Shown here: positions 1-6,126 of the stretch, piece by piece | Position numbering within the stretch: position 1 is the first letter of the stretch | Layout of the letters: each line of letters opens with the position of its first letter | Assembly (NCBI GenBank): GCA_031267155.1 | Contig: JAIRZR010000194.1 | Location: 1 to 6,182 of the forward strand | Origin: Prevotellaceae bacterium | Lineage (GTDB): Bacteria; Bacteroidota; Bacteroidia; Bacteroidales; UBA932 | Direction of reading: 5' to 3' | Length of the DNA: 6,182 bases | Notes under the pieces: generated by a model | Seen by the model: only the letters and a program-made list of their open reading frames with translations | Told to the model about the DNA's origin: nothing | Database searches by the model: none | Made by a program: the position numbers and the translations under genes

Positions 1-1977
1 ATCATCAACGAAGATACGCGCGACGCAATAAAAGCGAGCCGTCTCGGAATACCCGTCCTCCAGCATGGCGAAGCCCTGCACGGCGCGATATGGGGCAACA
101 CCACCTGTTTTCCGCAGAGTATCAGTATGGCGGCAACGTTCGACGACGAGCTTTATTACCGCGTGTCCGAAGCCATTGCCAAAGAAACACGGGCAGTAGG
201 CGTGCGCCAGGTATATGCGCCTGTCATTAACATCTCGCGCGACCCGCGCTGGGGACGTACCGAAGAAGGCTATGGCGAGGACGTTCTCCTCAATTCCCGG
301 ATGGGCGTGGCTTATACCAAAGCGCTGGAAAAGGGCGGCGTGGTGGCAAGTCCGAAGCATTATGTCGATAACTATGGCGACGGCGGACACGATTCCTACG
401 CTTCGAACATGTCGTGGCGAACGCTTCGGGAAGTGTTTCTCGAGCCATTCCGCGCATGTGTCGAGGAAGGCGGAGCGCGTTCCATCATGGCTTCGTACAA
501 TTCTGTTGACGGCATTCCGGCGTCCGCCAGCAAGCGTCTTTTGCAGGATATCCTCCGCGACGAATGGAATTTCAAGGGCTATGTCGTTTCCGACTACGGA
601 GGAGTTTACGGCGTTTATTCCGCCCATAAAATAGCCGCTTCATACGCCGAAGCGCAGGCTATGAGTCTGGAAGCGGGACTGGATCTCGAACTTGCAAGCG
701 GATACCGCGACCTGCTGTCGCTGATAAAAAGCGGAAGAATATCCGAACAGACGATTGATATCTCCCTGCGCAGAATCCTGACCGTCAAATTTGAACTCGG
801 ACTGTTCGAAAACCCGTATGTCGATCCGCAGGAAGCAGACAGGACGGTTCGCTGCAAGGAACACAGGGAACTTGTTCTCGAAGCTGCCCGCAAGGTGATG
901 ACCCTGTTGAAAAACAGGGATAATGTCCTGCCTTTGTCCGATAAATCCATTAAAAGGATAGGCGTGTTCGGACCTGCCGCCAATGTGATGAGCCTGGGCG
1001 ACTATTCCGGACCAAGCGGCGGTCTGAAAGGCGAATACCTCACCGGATTTGTCACTCCGTATCAGGGCTTGAAACAGCGCCTTCAGGGAAAAGCCGAAGT
1101 CGTACTGCACCCCGGAAATACGGATGTTGCCGATTTGGCGCGTACCTGCGATGTTGTCGTCTTTTTCGCTGCCATTCAGGAAGGTGAAGGAGAGGATCGC
1201 AGTTCTCTGACATTGCCCAAACGCAATGTGAAAGTTGAAGGAAGCGTAGATAATGCGCTCATTGTAGATGCGGGCGAAAAGCAGGCGTTCGAGCTTGATC
1301 AGGAAAAAATGATCGAAGACCTTGCCGCAAGCGGAGTGAAAACCGTCGTGGTACTGCAAAACGGCTCGATGATTGATATTCGCCGCTGGGTGGACAGGGT
1401 GGACGCCATTCTCGAAGCATGGTATCCCGGCGAACTCGGAGGAATAGCCATTGCCGAAACGCTTTTCGGCGACCTCAATCCCGGCGGACGGCTGCCCGTG
1501 ACATGGGCGCGTCATGCAGGACAAATACCCGCTTACTATTACATCAAACCCACGGGTCGCGGATACGGCTATCTCGACGATGACGGAAAGCCCATGTTCC
1601 CATTCGGTTTCGGTCTGAGTTATACTTCTTTCGAATACTCCAATCTTGTGGTTCCCGAAAAGGTGAACAGAGACGGAGATACAAAAGTGCTGGTAACAGT
1701 GAAAAATACGGGAACGGTCAAGGGCGACGAAGTGGTTCAACTGTATCTTCACGACGAGCTTGCATCCGTTGCCCGTCCTTTAAAGGAACTTAAAGCCTTT
1801 AAACGCATCACGCTGGACGCCGGAGAAAGCCGTCAGGTTGAACTGTCGCTCCCCTATCGCAGTTTCGGGTTATGGGATAAAGATTTGAAGTTCGTTGTCG
1901 AACCGGGAGCATTCAAGCTCATGATTGCAAAAGACGCTTCGAAGACGCTGCTTGAAAGCAAAATAACAGCCGAATAA
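1..1977 (+). CDS. Glycoside hydrolase family 3 beta-glycosidase (beta-glucosidase/beta-xylosidase type), 5' end missing
   Basis: The frame is open from the first base of the window, so the 658 visible codons are the C-terminal part of a longer protein; start codon and any signal peptide lie outside. Numbering from base 1, the visible order is a (beta/alpha)8 barrel (about 1-225), the alpha/beta sandwich domain (about 320-530) and an Fn3-like domain (about 560-645). Barrel motifs include GIPVLQHGEALHG, PKH (K119, H120) and VVSDY, whose D198 is the expected catalytic nucleophile. GEGEDR in the second domain contains E396, the likely acid/base. PGELGG and the Fn3 motif RPLKELKAF are typical of the family. 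GH3 enzymes release terminal beta-linked sugars from oligosaccharides by a retaining mechanism; in Bacteroidota they are commonly exported. The substrate (glucoside, xyloside or other) cannot be decided here. No PA14 insert is visible. An in-frame ATG at 127 is internal, because family motifs precede it. Confidence 0.96.
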   Translation: MINEDTRDAIKASRLGIPVLQHGEALHGAIWGNTTCFPQSISMAATFDDELYYRVSEAIAKETRAVGVRQVYAPVINISRDPRWGRTEEGYGEDVLLNSRMGVAYTKALEKGGVVASPKHYVDNYGDGGHDSYASNMSWRTLREVFLEPFRACVEEGGARSIMASYNSVDGIPASASKRLLQDILRDEWNFKGYVVSDYGGVYGVYSAHKIAASYAEAQAMSLEAGLDLELASGYRDLLSLIKSGRISEQTIDISLRRILTVKFELGLFENPYVDPQEADRTVRCKEHRELVLEAARKVMTLLKNRDNVLPLSDKSIKRIGVFGPAANVMSLGDYSGPSGGLKGEYLTGFVTPYQGLKQRLQGKAEVVLHPGNTDVADLARTCDVVVFFAAIQEGEGEDRSSLTLPKRNVKVEGSVDNALIVDAGEKQAFELDQEKMIEDLAASGVKTVVVLQNGSMIDIRRWVDRVDAILEAWYPGELGGIAIAETLFGDLNPGGRLPVTWARHAGQIPAYYYIKPTGRGYGYLDDDGKPMFPFGFGLSYTSFEYSNLVVPEKVNRDGDTKVLVTVKNTGTVKGDEVVQLYLHDELASVARPLKELKAFKRITLDAGESRQVELSLPYRSFGLWDKDLKFVVEPGAFKLMIAKDASKTLLESKITAE

Positions 1978-2338
1978 AGCGACTGTTTTTCAGAGAAATG
2001 GGAATAATTAGCTCAATTACAGGCTTTTTATTCCCGTTTCAATTTCTGTGCAGCAAATAAAAAATAGGTGGAAAAATGCATTTTTGTAAAAACTTCGAAA
2101 GGCAATTGTCACATTTTTTTTGACGGATGAGGGGAAAAAACGGTAAAAGTCCCCTATAAATTCCATAGTTTACAGACACATATCGCCAAAATTCTGAATA
2201 TTAAAGGGAAATTATTTTTCTCTTTCCCCTGTTTTTGATAATAAGCACAATATAACTTTTCTGTAATTTGCAAGAAAAAAAAGTTTTTTATCTCAGTTTT
2301 TTCTAAGCAATTTTGCCAACTAAAGTTAATAATTATCG
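1978..2338. other. AT-rich, hairpin-rich intergenic region and dnaA leader
   Basis: No gene is visible in this 361-bp stretch. Besides the hairpin at 1995-2040 it holds a perfect 14-bp palindrome at 2072-2085 (aaaaatgcattttt). There is a 6-bp stem at 2130-2135/2150-2155 (agggga/tcccct), and another at 2206-2211/2223-2228 (gggaaa/tttccc) followed by a T-rich stretch. I found no exact TAnnTTTG promoter element. The closest are TAACTTTT at 2253-2260 and TAATTTG at 2264-2270, neither with a well-spaced TTTG upstream. No TTATnCACA-type DnaA box was found in either orientation, so autoregulation by DnaA is not supported by the sequence. Confidence 0.6.
1995..2040 (+). terminator. Hairpin after the GH3 gene, candidate terminator
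   Basis: Bases 1995-2007 (gaaatgggaataa) pair with 2028-2040 (ttattcccgtttc) as a 13-bp stem with one G-U wobble and a 20-nt loop. It begins 17 bp after the GH3 stop. There is no long T-run after the stem, so intrinsic termination is an inference from position and stem length. Confidence 0.5.
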
Positions 2339-2358
2339 ATGGAAGAATATGGAAGAAT
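2339..2358 (+). repeat. Exact 10-bp tandem duplication over the dnaA start codon
   Basis: The decamer atggaagaat occurs at 2339-2348 and again, directly abutting, at 2349-2358. The second copy carries the dnaA start. The first copy offers an ATG 10 bp upstream in another frame, opening an 18-codon frame (2339-2395, ending TAA) that overlaps the beginning of dnaA. Confidence 0.95.
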
Positions 2359-3779
2359 ATCGAAAAATTTGGGCAAATTGCCTTCAAGTAATTAAAGACA
2401 ACGTTAACAGTCATGCTTATGACACCTGGTTTGCGCCGATAGTTCCTTCGCGCCTGATTGACAATGTACTTACGATTGAAGTACCGACCTCCTTTTTCTA
2501 CGAATATCTGGAGGAACACTATATCGACCTATTGAGGAAAACGCTCCGCAAGGAGCTTGGGAGCGGCGCCAAACTCGAATACAGCGTCAATGTGGTGAAC
2601 GGCGCTCCCTCGCTCAAATATCCGACGCAGAATCAACCGGAAATAAAAAACCCGGGTATTCCATATCCGCCATACTCCAATACGAAGGGGGAACCGCAAA
2701 TTCTTAATCCCTTTATCATTCCCGGATTGAAAAAACTGGAAATACCTCCCCAGCTTAATCCGGAATACAATTTTGCAAATTTCATTGAGGGAAAATGTAA
2801 CAGCCTTGCCCGTTCTGCCGGTCTGTCCATTGCCGAACAGCCCGGAAAAACGGCTTTTAACCCAATATTTATATACGGCAATTCGGGACTGGGAAAAACG
2901 CATCTGGCTCAGGCTATCGGAATCGAAACAAAAAAACTGCATCCCGACAAAATCGTTATCTATCTTGACGCCCGAAAATTCGAGTCGCAATATGTTGATG
3001 CTGCAATAAATAAAAATAAAGTGAACGATTTCCTCTACTTCTATCAAATGATTGATGTCCTCATTATTGACGATATTCATGAATTTGCAGGCAAAACGGG
3101 AACTCAAAATACTTTTTTCCATATATTCAACCATTTGCAGCAAATGGGAAAACAGTTAGTTTTGACTTCCGACAAACCTCCCGTAGAACTTCAGGGTGTG
3201 GAGCAGCGATTGCTCTCGCGCTTCAAATGCGGACTGTTTGCTGAACTGGAATTGCCCGATCTGGAAACCCGTATAGCGATACTCAAGCAAAAAATCTATA
3301 ACGACGGAATAGTGATAAGCGATGAAGTGATTGAATATCTTGCTTCAAACATCAAAGCCAATATCAGGGAACTGAGAGGCGCTCTGGTCTCGCTGCTCGC
3401 CCAGTCGACACTGCTGAAAAAGGAGATAACCGTCGAGCTTGCTTCCGAAATGCTGAGCAAGCTTGTCAACACTGCAAAGAAGGAAATATCTTTAGATCAA
3501 ATTATAAAGATCGTATGCGAACGTTTCGGACTGACTCTTGAAAAACTTCTGTCCCAAACAAAAAAGAGGGAGATTGCCCTGCCACGACAAATTGCCATGT
3601 ATCTCAGTCTGCATTATACCAAAAATTCGTCTGCATATATCGGCGCACAGTTCGGCGGCAAGGATCATACTACGGTTATATATGCCGGAAAACATATTAA
3701 AGATCTGATGGATACCGATACCGAATTTAGAAATACGGTACTGAATCTGGAAAAGAAAATGAAGATAAGCGAATTTTAG
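2349..3779 (+). CDS. dnaA: Chromosomal replication initiator protein DnaA
   Basis: DnaA is the AAA+ ATPase that binds DnaA boxes at oriC, melts the origin and helps load the replicative helicase. The 476-residue product has all four domains. Domain I (1 to about 85) contains AYDTWFAPIVP and is the self-association and helicase-contact region. A proline-rich linker (about 86-130) follows. The AAA+ core starts near LNPEYNF (136-142), with Walker A GNSGLGKT (177-184, K183), Walker B IIDDI (D241, D242), box VII EQRLLSRF with R287 and R291 (R291 the likely arginine finger) and sensor-II RELRGA. The C-terminal DNA-binding domain has the basic segment TKKREIALPRQ and the signature DHTTVIYAGKH (439-449). 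Length fits the family. I chose ATG 2349 over an in-frame TTG at 2313, because the family's N-terminus starts about here and the extra 12 residues resemble translated leader. No partner such as dnaN is adjacent; the gene looks monocistronic. Confidence 0.98.
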   Translation: MEEYRKIWANCLQVIKDNVNSHAYDTWFAPIVPSRLIDNVLTIEVPTSFFYEYLEEHYIDLLRKTLRKELGSGAKLEYSVNVVNGAPSLKYPTQNQPEIKNPGIPYPPYSNTKGEPQILNPFIIPGLKKLEIPPQLNPEYNFANFIEGKCNSLARSAGLSIAEQPGKTAFNPIFIYGNSGLGKTHLAQAIGIETKKLHPDKIVIYLDARKFESQYVDAAINKNKVNDFLYFYQMIDVLIIDDIHEFAGKTGTQNTFFHIFNHLQQMGKQLVLTSDKPPVELQGVEQRLLSRFKCGLFAELELPDLETRIAILKQKIYNDGIVISDEVIEYLASNIKANIRELRGALVSLLAQSTLLKKEITVELASEMLSKLVNTAKKEISLDQIIKIVCERFGLTLEKLLSQTKKREIALPRQIAMYLSLHYTKNSSAYIGAQFGGKDHTTVIYAGKHIKDLMDTDTEFRNTVLNLEKKMKISEF

Positions 3780-3802
3780 TGATGTAAAACGATGGCGGCG
3801 GC

Positions 3803-3842
3803 AGTAACGGCAGCAATCATTATGACAGGTTCCGCCGTTATT
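3803..3842 (+). terminator. Candidate terminator hairpin of dnaA
   Basis: Bases 3803-3811 (agtaacggc) pair with 3834-3842 (gccgttatt) over 9 bp with one G-U wobble and a 22-nt loop, starting 24 bp after the dnaA stop. The tail is short (tttgtg). Neighbouring ggcggcggc could compete for the same right arm, so the fold is not certain. Confidence 0.42.
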
Positions 3843-3859
3843 TGTGTAGAAAGCTGTTT

Positions 3860-3890
3860 TTTGCGTTGTGAAAACAGGGTGCTATTTTTG
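3860..3890 (+). promoter_or_regulatory. Candidate Bacteroidota-type promoter after dnaA
   Basis: TTTG at 3860-3863 and TATTTTTG at 3883-3890 match the -33 TTTG and -7 TAnnTTTG elements of the primary sigma factor of this phylum, with a 19-bp spacer. Transcription would begin around 3897. No substantial gene starts behind it before 4172; the first structure is the hairpin at 3900-3939. Exact matches to such short motifs occur by chance in AT-rich DNA. Confidence 0.4.
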
Positions 3891-3899
3891 TCAACACTC

Positions 3900-3939
3900 A
3901 CATACATGAAATGGAACGTAATTATTTTTCAATGTATGT
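3900..3939. repeat. Inverted repeat (stem-loop) downstream of dnaA
   Basis: acatacat at 3900-3907 pairs with atgtatgt at 3932-3939. After one bulged A, gaaa (3908-3911) pairs with tttc (3927-3930). This gives about 12 bp of stem with a 15-nt loop. aacattttt follows, so on the + strand it could act as a weak intrinsic terminator, including for the promoter-like site just upstream. Confidence 0.5.
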
Positions 3940-4095
3940 AACATTTTTAACACCCCACCCTGCGGGCAATTGGACATGGCAATTTTATTTCAGCAATTAA
4001 ATTTGTGACATTAAACATTTATATATTATTTATTTTTCATCCCTTAAAGAAATATTTTTATAGCGCCTAAAAAAAATCGCTCTTTTTTCACTCTT

Positions 4096-4128
4096 TTTGA
4101 TACAAATTAAAAATATTGTGTATATTTG
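4096..4128 (+). promoter_or_regulatory. Candidate Bacteroidota-type promoter upstream of the repeat ORF
   Basis: TTTG at 4096-4099 and TATATTTG at 4121-4128 match the -33/-7 consensus of the phylum exactly, with a 21-bp spacer. Predicted transcription start is near 4135, about 37 nt before the ATG at 4172, so it would transcribe the tandem-repeat region. This is the main hint that the region is transcribed. Confidence 0.55.
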
Positions 4129-4171
4129 AACTGTTTTTTCTTAACTGGTAAAATTAATTATATAACTGAAA

Positions 4172-5041
4172 ATGAACGCTAAATGTTTAGTAAATAGAAT
4201 AAAAGTTGCCCTCGCAAATGATTTTTTGTTGGGTAATTTGATTCTTTTTTTAGACATACGGACGCCCGTATTAATTTACCGTCTCTATTTCAATCCTTCA
4301 AACAAAATTTTTCTTTGGAACGATATATTACTGCGTACTTATATTATATGTATAAAAATACAAACTTGCGTTCGCCATATCTTTACTTTAATAAGAATAG
4401 ACAAGATTTCTTTTCCCTTCGAAAAAATGGGTCTGCACCACGAAAAAATAGGAATGTACCGCGAAAAAATGGGAATGTTACATGAAAAAATGGGTCTGCA
4501 CTACGAAAAAATGGGAATGTTACATGAAAAAGTGGGTCTGCACCACGAAAAAATGGGAATGTTACATGAAAAAGTGAGAATGTTACACAAAAAAATGGGT
4601 CTGCACCACGAAAAAATGGGAATGTTACACAAAAAAGTGGGTCTGTACCATGAAAAAATGAGTTTACACTGTATAAAAACAGAAATATACCCTTACAATA
4701 AGGATATTATACCACGCGCGGGGCAGTTTTGTGCATTGCAAACTGACGCCGTAAGGCGTCCAATACAGATAAGCCCGAACAGGCGCAGCGCAGTTCGGGG
4801 TACAGCATACACCTCTCCACAACTCCGCAAGGAGTTGAACAGTTTCTTCCCATCAAACTCGCAAGGAATTGAACTCCTTCGGAGTTCTGATGGAACTTGG
4901 ACAGTTGACCCCGAGCTGCGCTTCGCTTGCACGGGGTTATCAAAATTGGACGCCTGCGGCGTCAAAAGACACGAAGTATCTCTACATTTTTATCTCACAA
5001 TTTTAGCCCGCGCACAGTATAAATTGAATAAAGTATGTTAA
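4172..5041 (+). CDS. Hypothetical open reading frame with 7-residue tandem repeats; coding status doubtful
   Basis: I do not recognise this 289-codon frame. It has three unlike parts. Residues 1-83 are rich in Ile, Leu and Phe, as translated AT-rich DNA would be. Residues 84-167 are twelve heptads of the types EKMGLHH and EKMGMLH. Residues about 182-281 are encoded by a GC-rich palindromic element that is also open on the other strand. In favour: an exact promoter match 44 bp upstream, an unbroken frame, and repeat units of 21 bp that keep the frame. Against: differences between units fall in all three codon positions (E/K, M/V/I, H/Y/R/C changes), with no third-position bias, and the C-terminus looks like a mobile repeat. 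If made, the heptads of the second type could form a weak coiled coil (Met at a, Leu at d). It may instead be non-coding repeat DNA. Confidence 0.3.
   Translation: MNAKCLVNRIKVALANDFLLGNLILFLDIRTPVLIYRLYFNPSNKIFLWNDILLRTYIICIKIQTCVRHIFTLIRIDKISFPFEKMGLHHEKIGMYREKMGMLHEKMGLHYEKMGMLHEKVGLHHEKMGMLHEKVRMLHKKMGLHHEKMGMLHKKVGLYHEKMSLHCIKTEIYPYNKDIIPRAGQFCALQTDAVRRPIQISPNRRSAVRGTAYTSPQLRKELNSFFPSNSQGIELLRSSDGTWTVDPELRFACTGLSKLDACGVKRHEVSLHFYLTILARAQYKLNKVC
4421..4672 (+). repeat. Array of twelve 21-bp tandem units, each with an A-tract
   Basis: Twelve contiguous 21-bp units follow each other without spacers. Each begins with a run of five to seven A's (gaaaaaatg, gaaaaagtg, aaaaaaatg and similar). 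There are two unit classes: A ends ggtctgcaccac, B ends ggaatgttacat. The order is A B B A B A B B A B A A, with units 2, 8 and 12 most diverged; a further decayed unit may follow at 4673-4693. The period equals two turns of B-DNA, so the A-tracts are in helical phase. Confidence 0.95.
4716..5013. repeat. GC-rich nested palindromic element (six hairpins in mirror order), MITE/REPIN-like
   Basis: Six short perfect hairpins stand in a row. They are 4745-4760 (gacgcc/ggcgtc), 4774-4799 (cccgaac/gttcggg), 4820-4837 (caactcc/ggagttg), 4871-4887 (gaactcc/ggagttc), 4908-4937 (accccg/cggggt) and 4949-4963 (gacgcc/ggcgtc). Hairpins 1 and 6, 2 and 5, 3 and 4 are also inverted copies of each other around an axis near 4854, so the whole block can fold as one long cruciform. 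Diverged outer ends (4716-4733 and 4996-5013, 13 of 18 bases complementary) may mark the element's limits. The GC-rich block stands out from its AT-rich surroundings. No transposase is present. The layout recalls REPIN or MITE elements mobilised in trans, which is inference. Confidence 0.8.
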
Positions 5042-5061
5042 ATTATAAAAAACATTAGAAT

Positions 5062-5709
5062 ATGAATGGTAAAATAATTGCAGCAAAGCTGCTTAAGATT
5101 AAAGAAGGTATCTCCGGAGTAGAAAACAATCTGGAAATACAGGAGAAATTGAATACATTCGGATATACGCATGAACGTATTAACGAAGGGAGAATGTTGC
5201 TGGACAGGGTAACAGGTCTGATGACAGCACAGGTGAAAGAATATAGCGAGCAGTATTCCGCTTCCGACGAATTTGGTAAATTATGGAAGAAAACGTATGG
5301 CAACTATATGGTTACGCTGAAGGTGATACGTGTCGCTTTTACCGGGGAAATGGATATGTTACAGCGTTTTAACGCAATCGGCAGACGCAATCGCAGTCTT
5401 TCGGGATGGTTGCGCGATTCAAAAATACTGTACACTAATGTATTGAACAGTCCGGAAACGATTGAGGTTCTTGCCCGGTATGGATATACGCTTGAAAAAC
5501 TGAACAGAGAATTTCAGGATGTGAGCGAAGTGGAACGGCTGCACAGTAAACAGCTGAGCGAAATGGGAACGGCTCAGCAATCGACCGTAGAACGCGACGA
5601 TGCTTTTGATTCCCTGTGTAAATGGTATTCGAAATTCAGAGCTATAGCCCGTATTGCTTTGTTTGATAAACCGCAACTGCTGGAAGCGCTGGGGATTGTA
5701 AAGAAATGA
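5062..5709 (+). CDS. Uncharacterised all-helical protein with two copies of a ~78-residue repeat
   Basis: The 215-residue product has no signal peptide or membrane segment and looks cytoplasmic and entirely helical. Residues 30-107 and 137-214 are two copies of one unit. Both begin with an aromatic-GYT motif (FGYTHER at 33-39, YGYTLEK at 140-146), both keep Q57/Q164 and E60/E167, and both end in a basic helix (VIRVAF at 88-93, IARIAL at 195-200). The copies align without gaps at an offset of 107 residues from GYT to the conserved Arg (R90/R197). The linker holds RRNRSLSGWL (108-117). The C-terminus ends in DKPQLLEALGI. From memory, similar proteins annotated only as hypothetical occur in Bacteroidota; I know no function. 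ATG 5062 is the natural start; no Shine-Dalgarno sequence or exact TAnnTTTG is visible. It stands alone between two palindromic elements. Confidence 0.85.
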   Translation: MNGKIIAAKLLKIKEGISGVENNLEIQEKLNTFGYTHERINEGRMLLDRVTGLMTAQVKEYSEQYSASDEFGKLWKKTYGNYMVTLKVIRVAFTGEMDMLQRFNAIGRRNRSLSGWLRDSKILYTNVLNSPETIEVLARYGYTLEKLNREFQDVSEVERLHSKQLSEMGTAQQSTVERDDAFDSLCKWYSKFRAIARIALFDKPQLLEALGIVKK

Positions 5710-5742
5710 AATTTTGAATTTTGAATTATTTGATATATGACA

Positions 5743-6065
5743 TGAAGAGGGTGTACGACAAAAATCCCGTTATTTGCAAGTGGGTAAAAATTAACCCTGT
5801 ACCGCACCTGATTGGAATTATGAATTATATTGCGATGCATCGCGAAATTGTCCATGGGACATTAATATCAATAGAAAAACCGTTTATCTCCCGCCACAAG
5901 CCCTTTAAGGCTTGCACACGAATAGCAAATACCAAATTGTTTCCTTCTTCTGGACGGAGTACGAAACGGTCACCGTATGCAAGCCTTAAAAGGCTTGTGG
6001 TACGTATTTCCCTGTTTCTATTGATATTAATACCCTATGGGTAATTTTGTCGTACACCCTGTTCA
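5743..6065. repeat. Nested inverted-repeat element with 21-bp ends, MITE-like, upstream of argC
   Basis: The outer ends, 5743-5763 and 6045-6065, are inverted repeats matching at 20 of 21 positions; the core agggtgtacgacaaaa is perfect over 16. Inside is a second inverted pair with a different axis (near 5946). ccatggg plus attaatatcaatagaaa (5852-5877) mirrors 6015-6040 with three mismatches, and 5894-5916 mirrors 5978-6000 at 22 of 23 positions. Each of the latter arms is itself a hairpin (caagcc/ggcttg). The left side has about 88 extra bases (5764-5851), including the perfect palindrome gcgatgcatcgc at 5832-5843, with no counterpart on the right. There is no transposase and no clear target-site duplication. 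It looks like a non-autonomous element, perhaps one inserted in another. Confidence 0.75.
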
Positions 6066-6072
6066 AAGCAAA

Positions 6073-6105
6073 TTCGGTTTATGTAATAAATATGTGCTAC
6101 CTTTG
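6073..6105 (+). promoter_or_regulatory. Candidate argC promoter
   Basis: TACCTTTG at 6098-6105 matches the Bacteroidota -7 element TAnnTTTG exactly and is followed by C, as is often the case. The -33 position has only TTCG (6073-6076), three of four bases of TTTG, with a 21-bp spacer. Transcription would start near 6112, giving a leader of about 15 nt before the argC ATG at 6127. The short leader suits this phylum, where Shine-Dalgarno sequences are often absent. Confidence 0.6.
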
Positions 6106-6126
6106 CGGCGAAAAATTCCGTGACAG

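Larger units (their letters stand above)
3780..4171. other. Gene-free AT-rich region downstream of dnaA
   Basis: No convincing gene lies in these 392 bp. Visible content is a hairpin just after dnaA, a promoter-like site at 3860-3890 with a second hairpin right behind it, three copies of gcaatt at 3966, 3979 and 3993, and a second promoter-like site at 4096-4128. A 10-bp inverted repeat (aatattttta at 4051-4060, complement at 4108-4117) surrounds the upstream half of that second promoter; in DNA this AT-rich it could be chance. Confidence 0.6.

Noticed and set aside
640..1752. Long open frame (370 codons) on the minus strand inside the GH3 gene
   Set aside because: It lies fully antisense to a gene with clear GH3 motifs; its translation shows no recognisable domain and is a by-product of the GC-rich codon pattern.
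2313..2348. Upstream TTG as the dnaA start
   Set aside because: It adds 12 residues not expected for the family, is a rare start codon, and the ATG at 2349 fits the usual N-terminus.
2154..2519. Minus-strand frame of 121 codons over the dnaA leader and start
   Set aside because: The predicted protein is made of low-complexity AT-rich translation and overlaps the conserved N-terminus of dnaA; no family resemblance.
2529..3143. Minus-strand frame of 204 codons within dnaA
   Set aside because: Antisense to the linker and AAA+ core of DnaA, no motif of its own.
3906..3941. 11-codon frame starting at ATG 3906 as a small peptide gene
   Set aside because: Too short, lies within a stem-loop, and nothing supports translation.
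4051..4117. 10-bp inverted repeat aatattttta around a promoter-like site, as an operator
   Set aside because: Arms are 47 bp apart and made only of A and T in very AT-rich DNA; chance is a sufficient explanation.
1978..4171. DnaA boxes marking oriC next to dnaA
   Set aside because: I looked for TTATnCACA and its complement and found none; TGTGTATAT at 4118-4126 is a near match but coincides with the promoter-like element.
4421..4672. CRISPR array
   Set aside because: Units are 21 bp and directly contiguous, with no unique spacers and no cas genes in the window.
4693..4965. Two minus-strand frames (90 and 78 codons) in the GC-rich block
   Set aside because: They arise because the block is palindromic and GC-rich, so both strands stay open; no start context, promoter or domain.
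5721..6044. Plus-strand frame of 107 codons before argC
   Set aside because: It lies almost wholly inside the inverted-repeat element and its translation follows the repeat arms; no recognisable protein.
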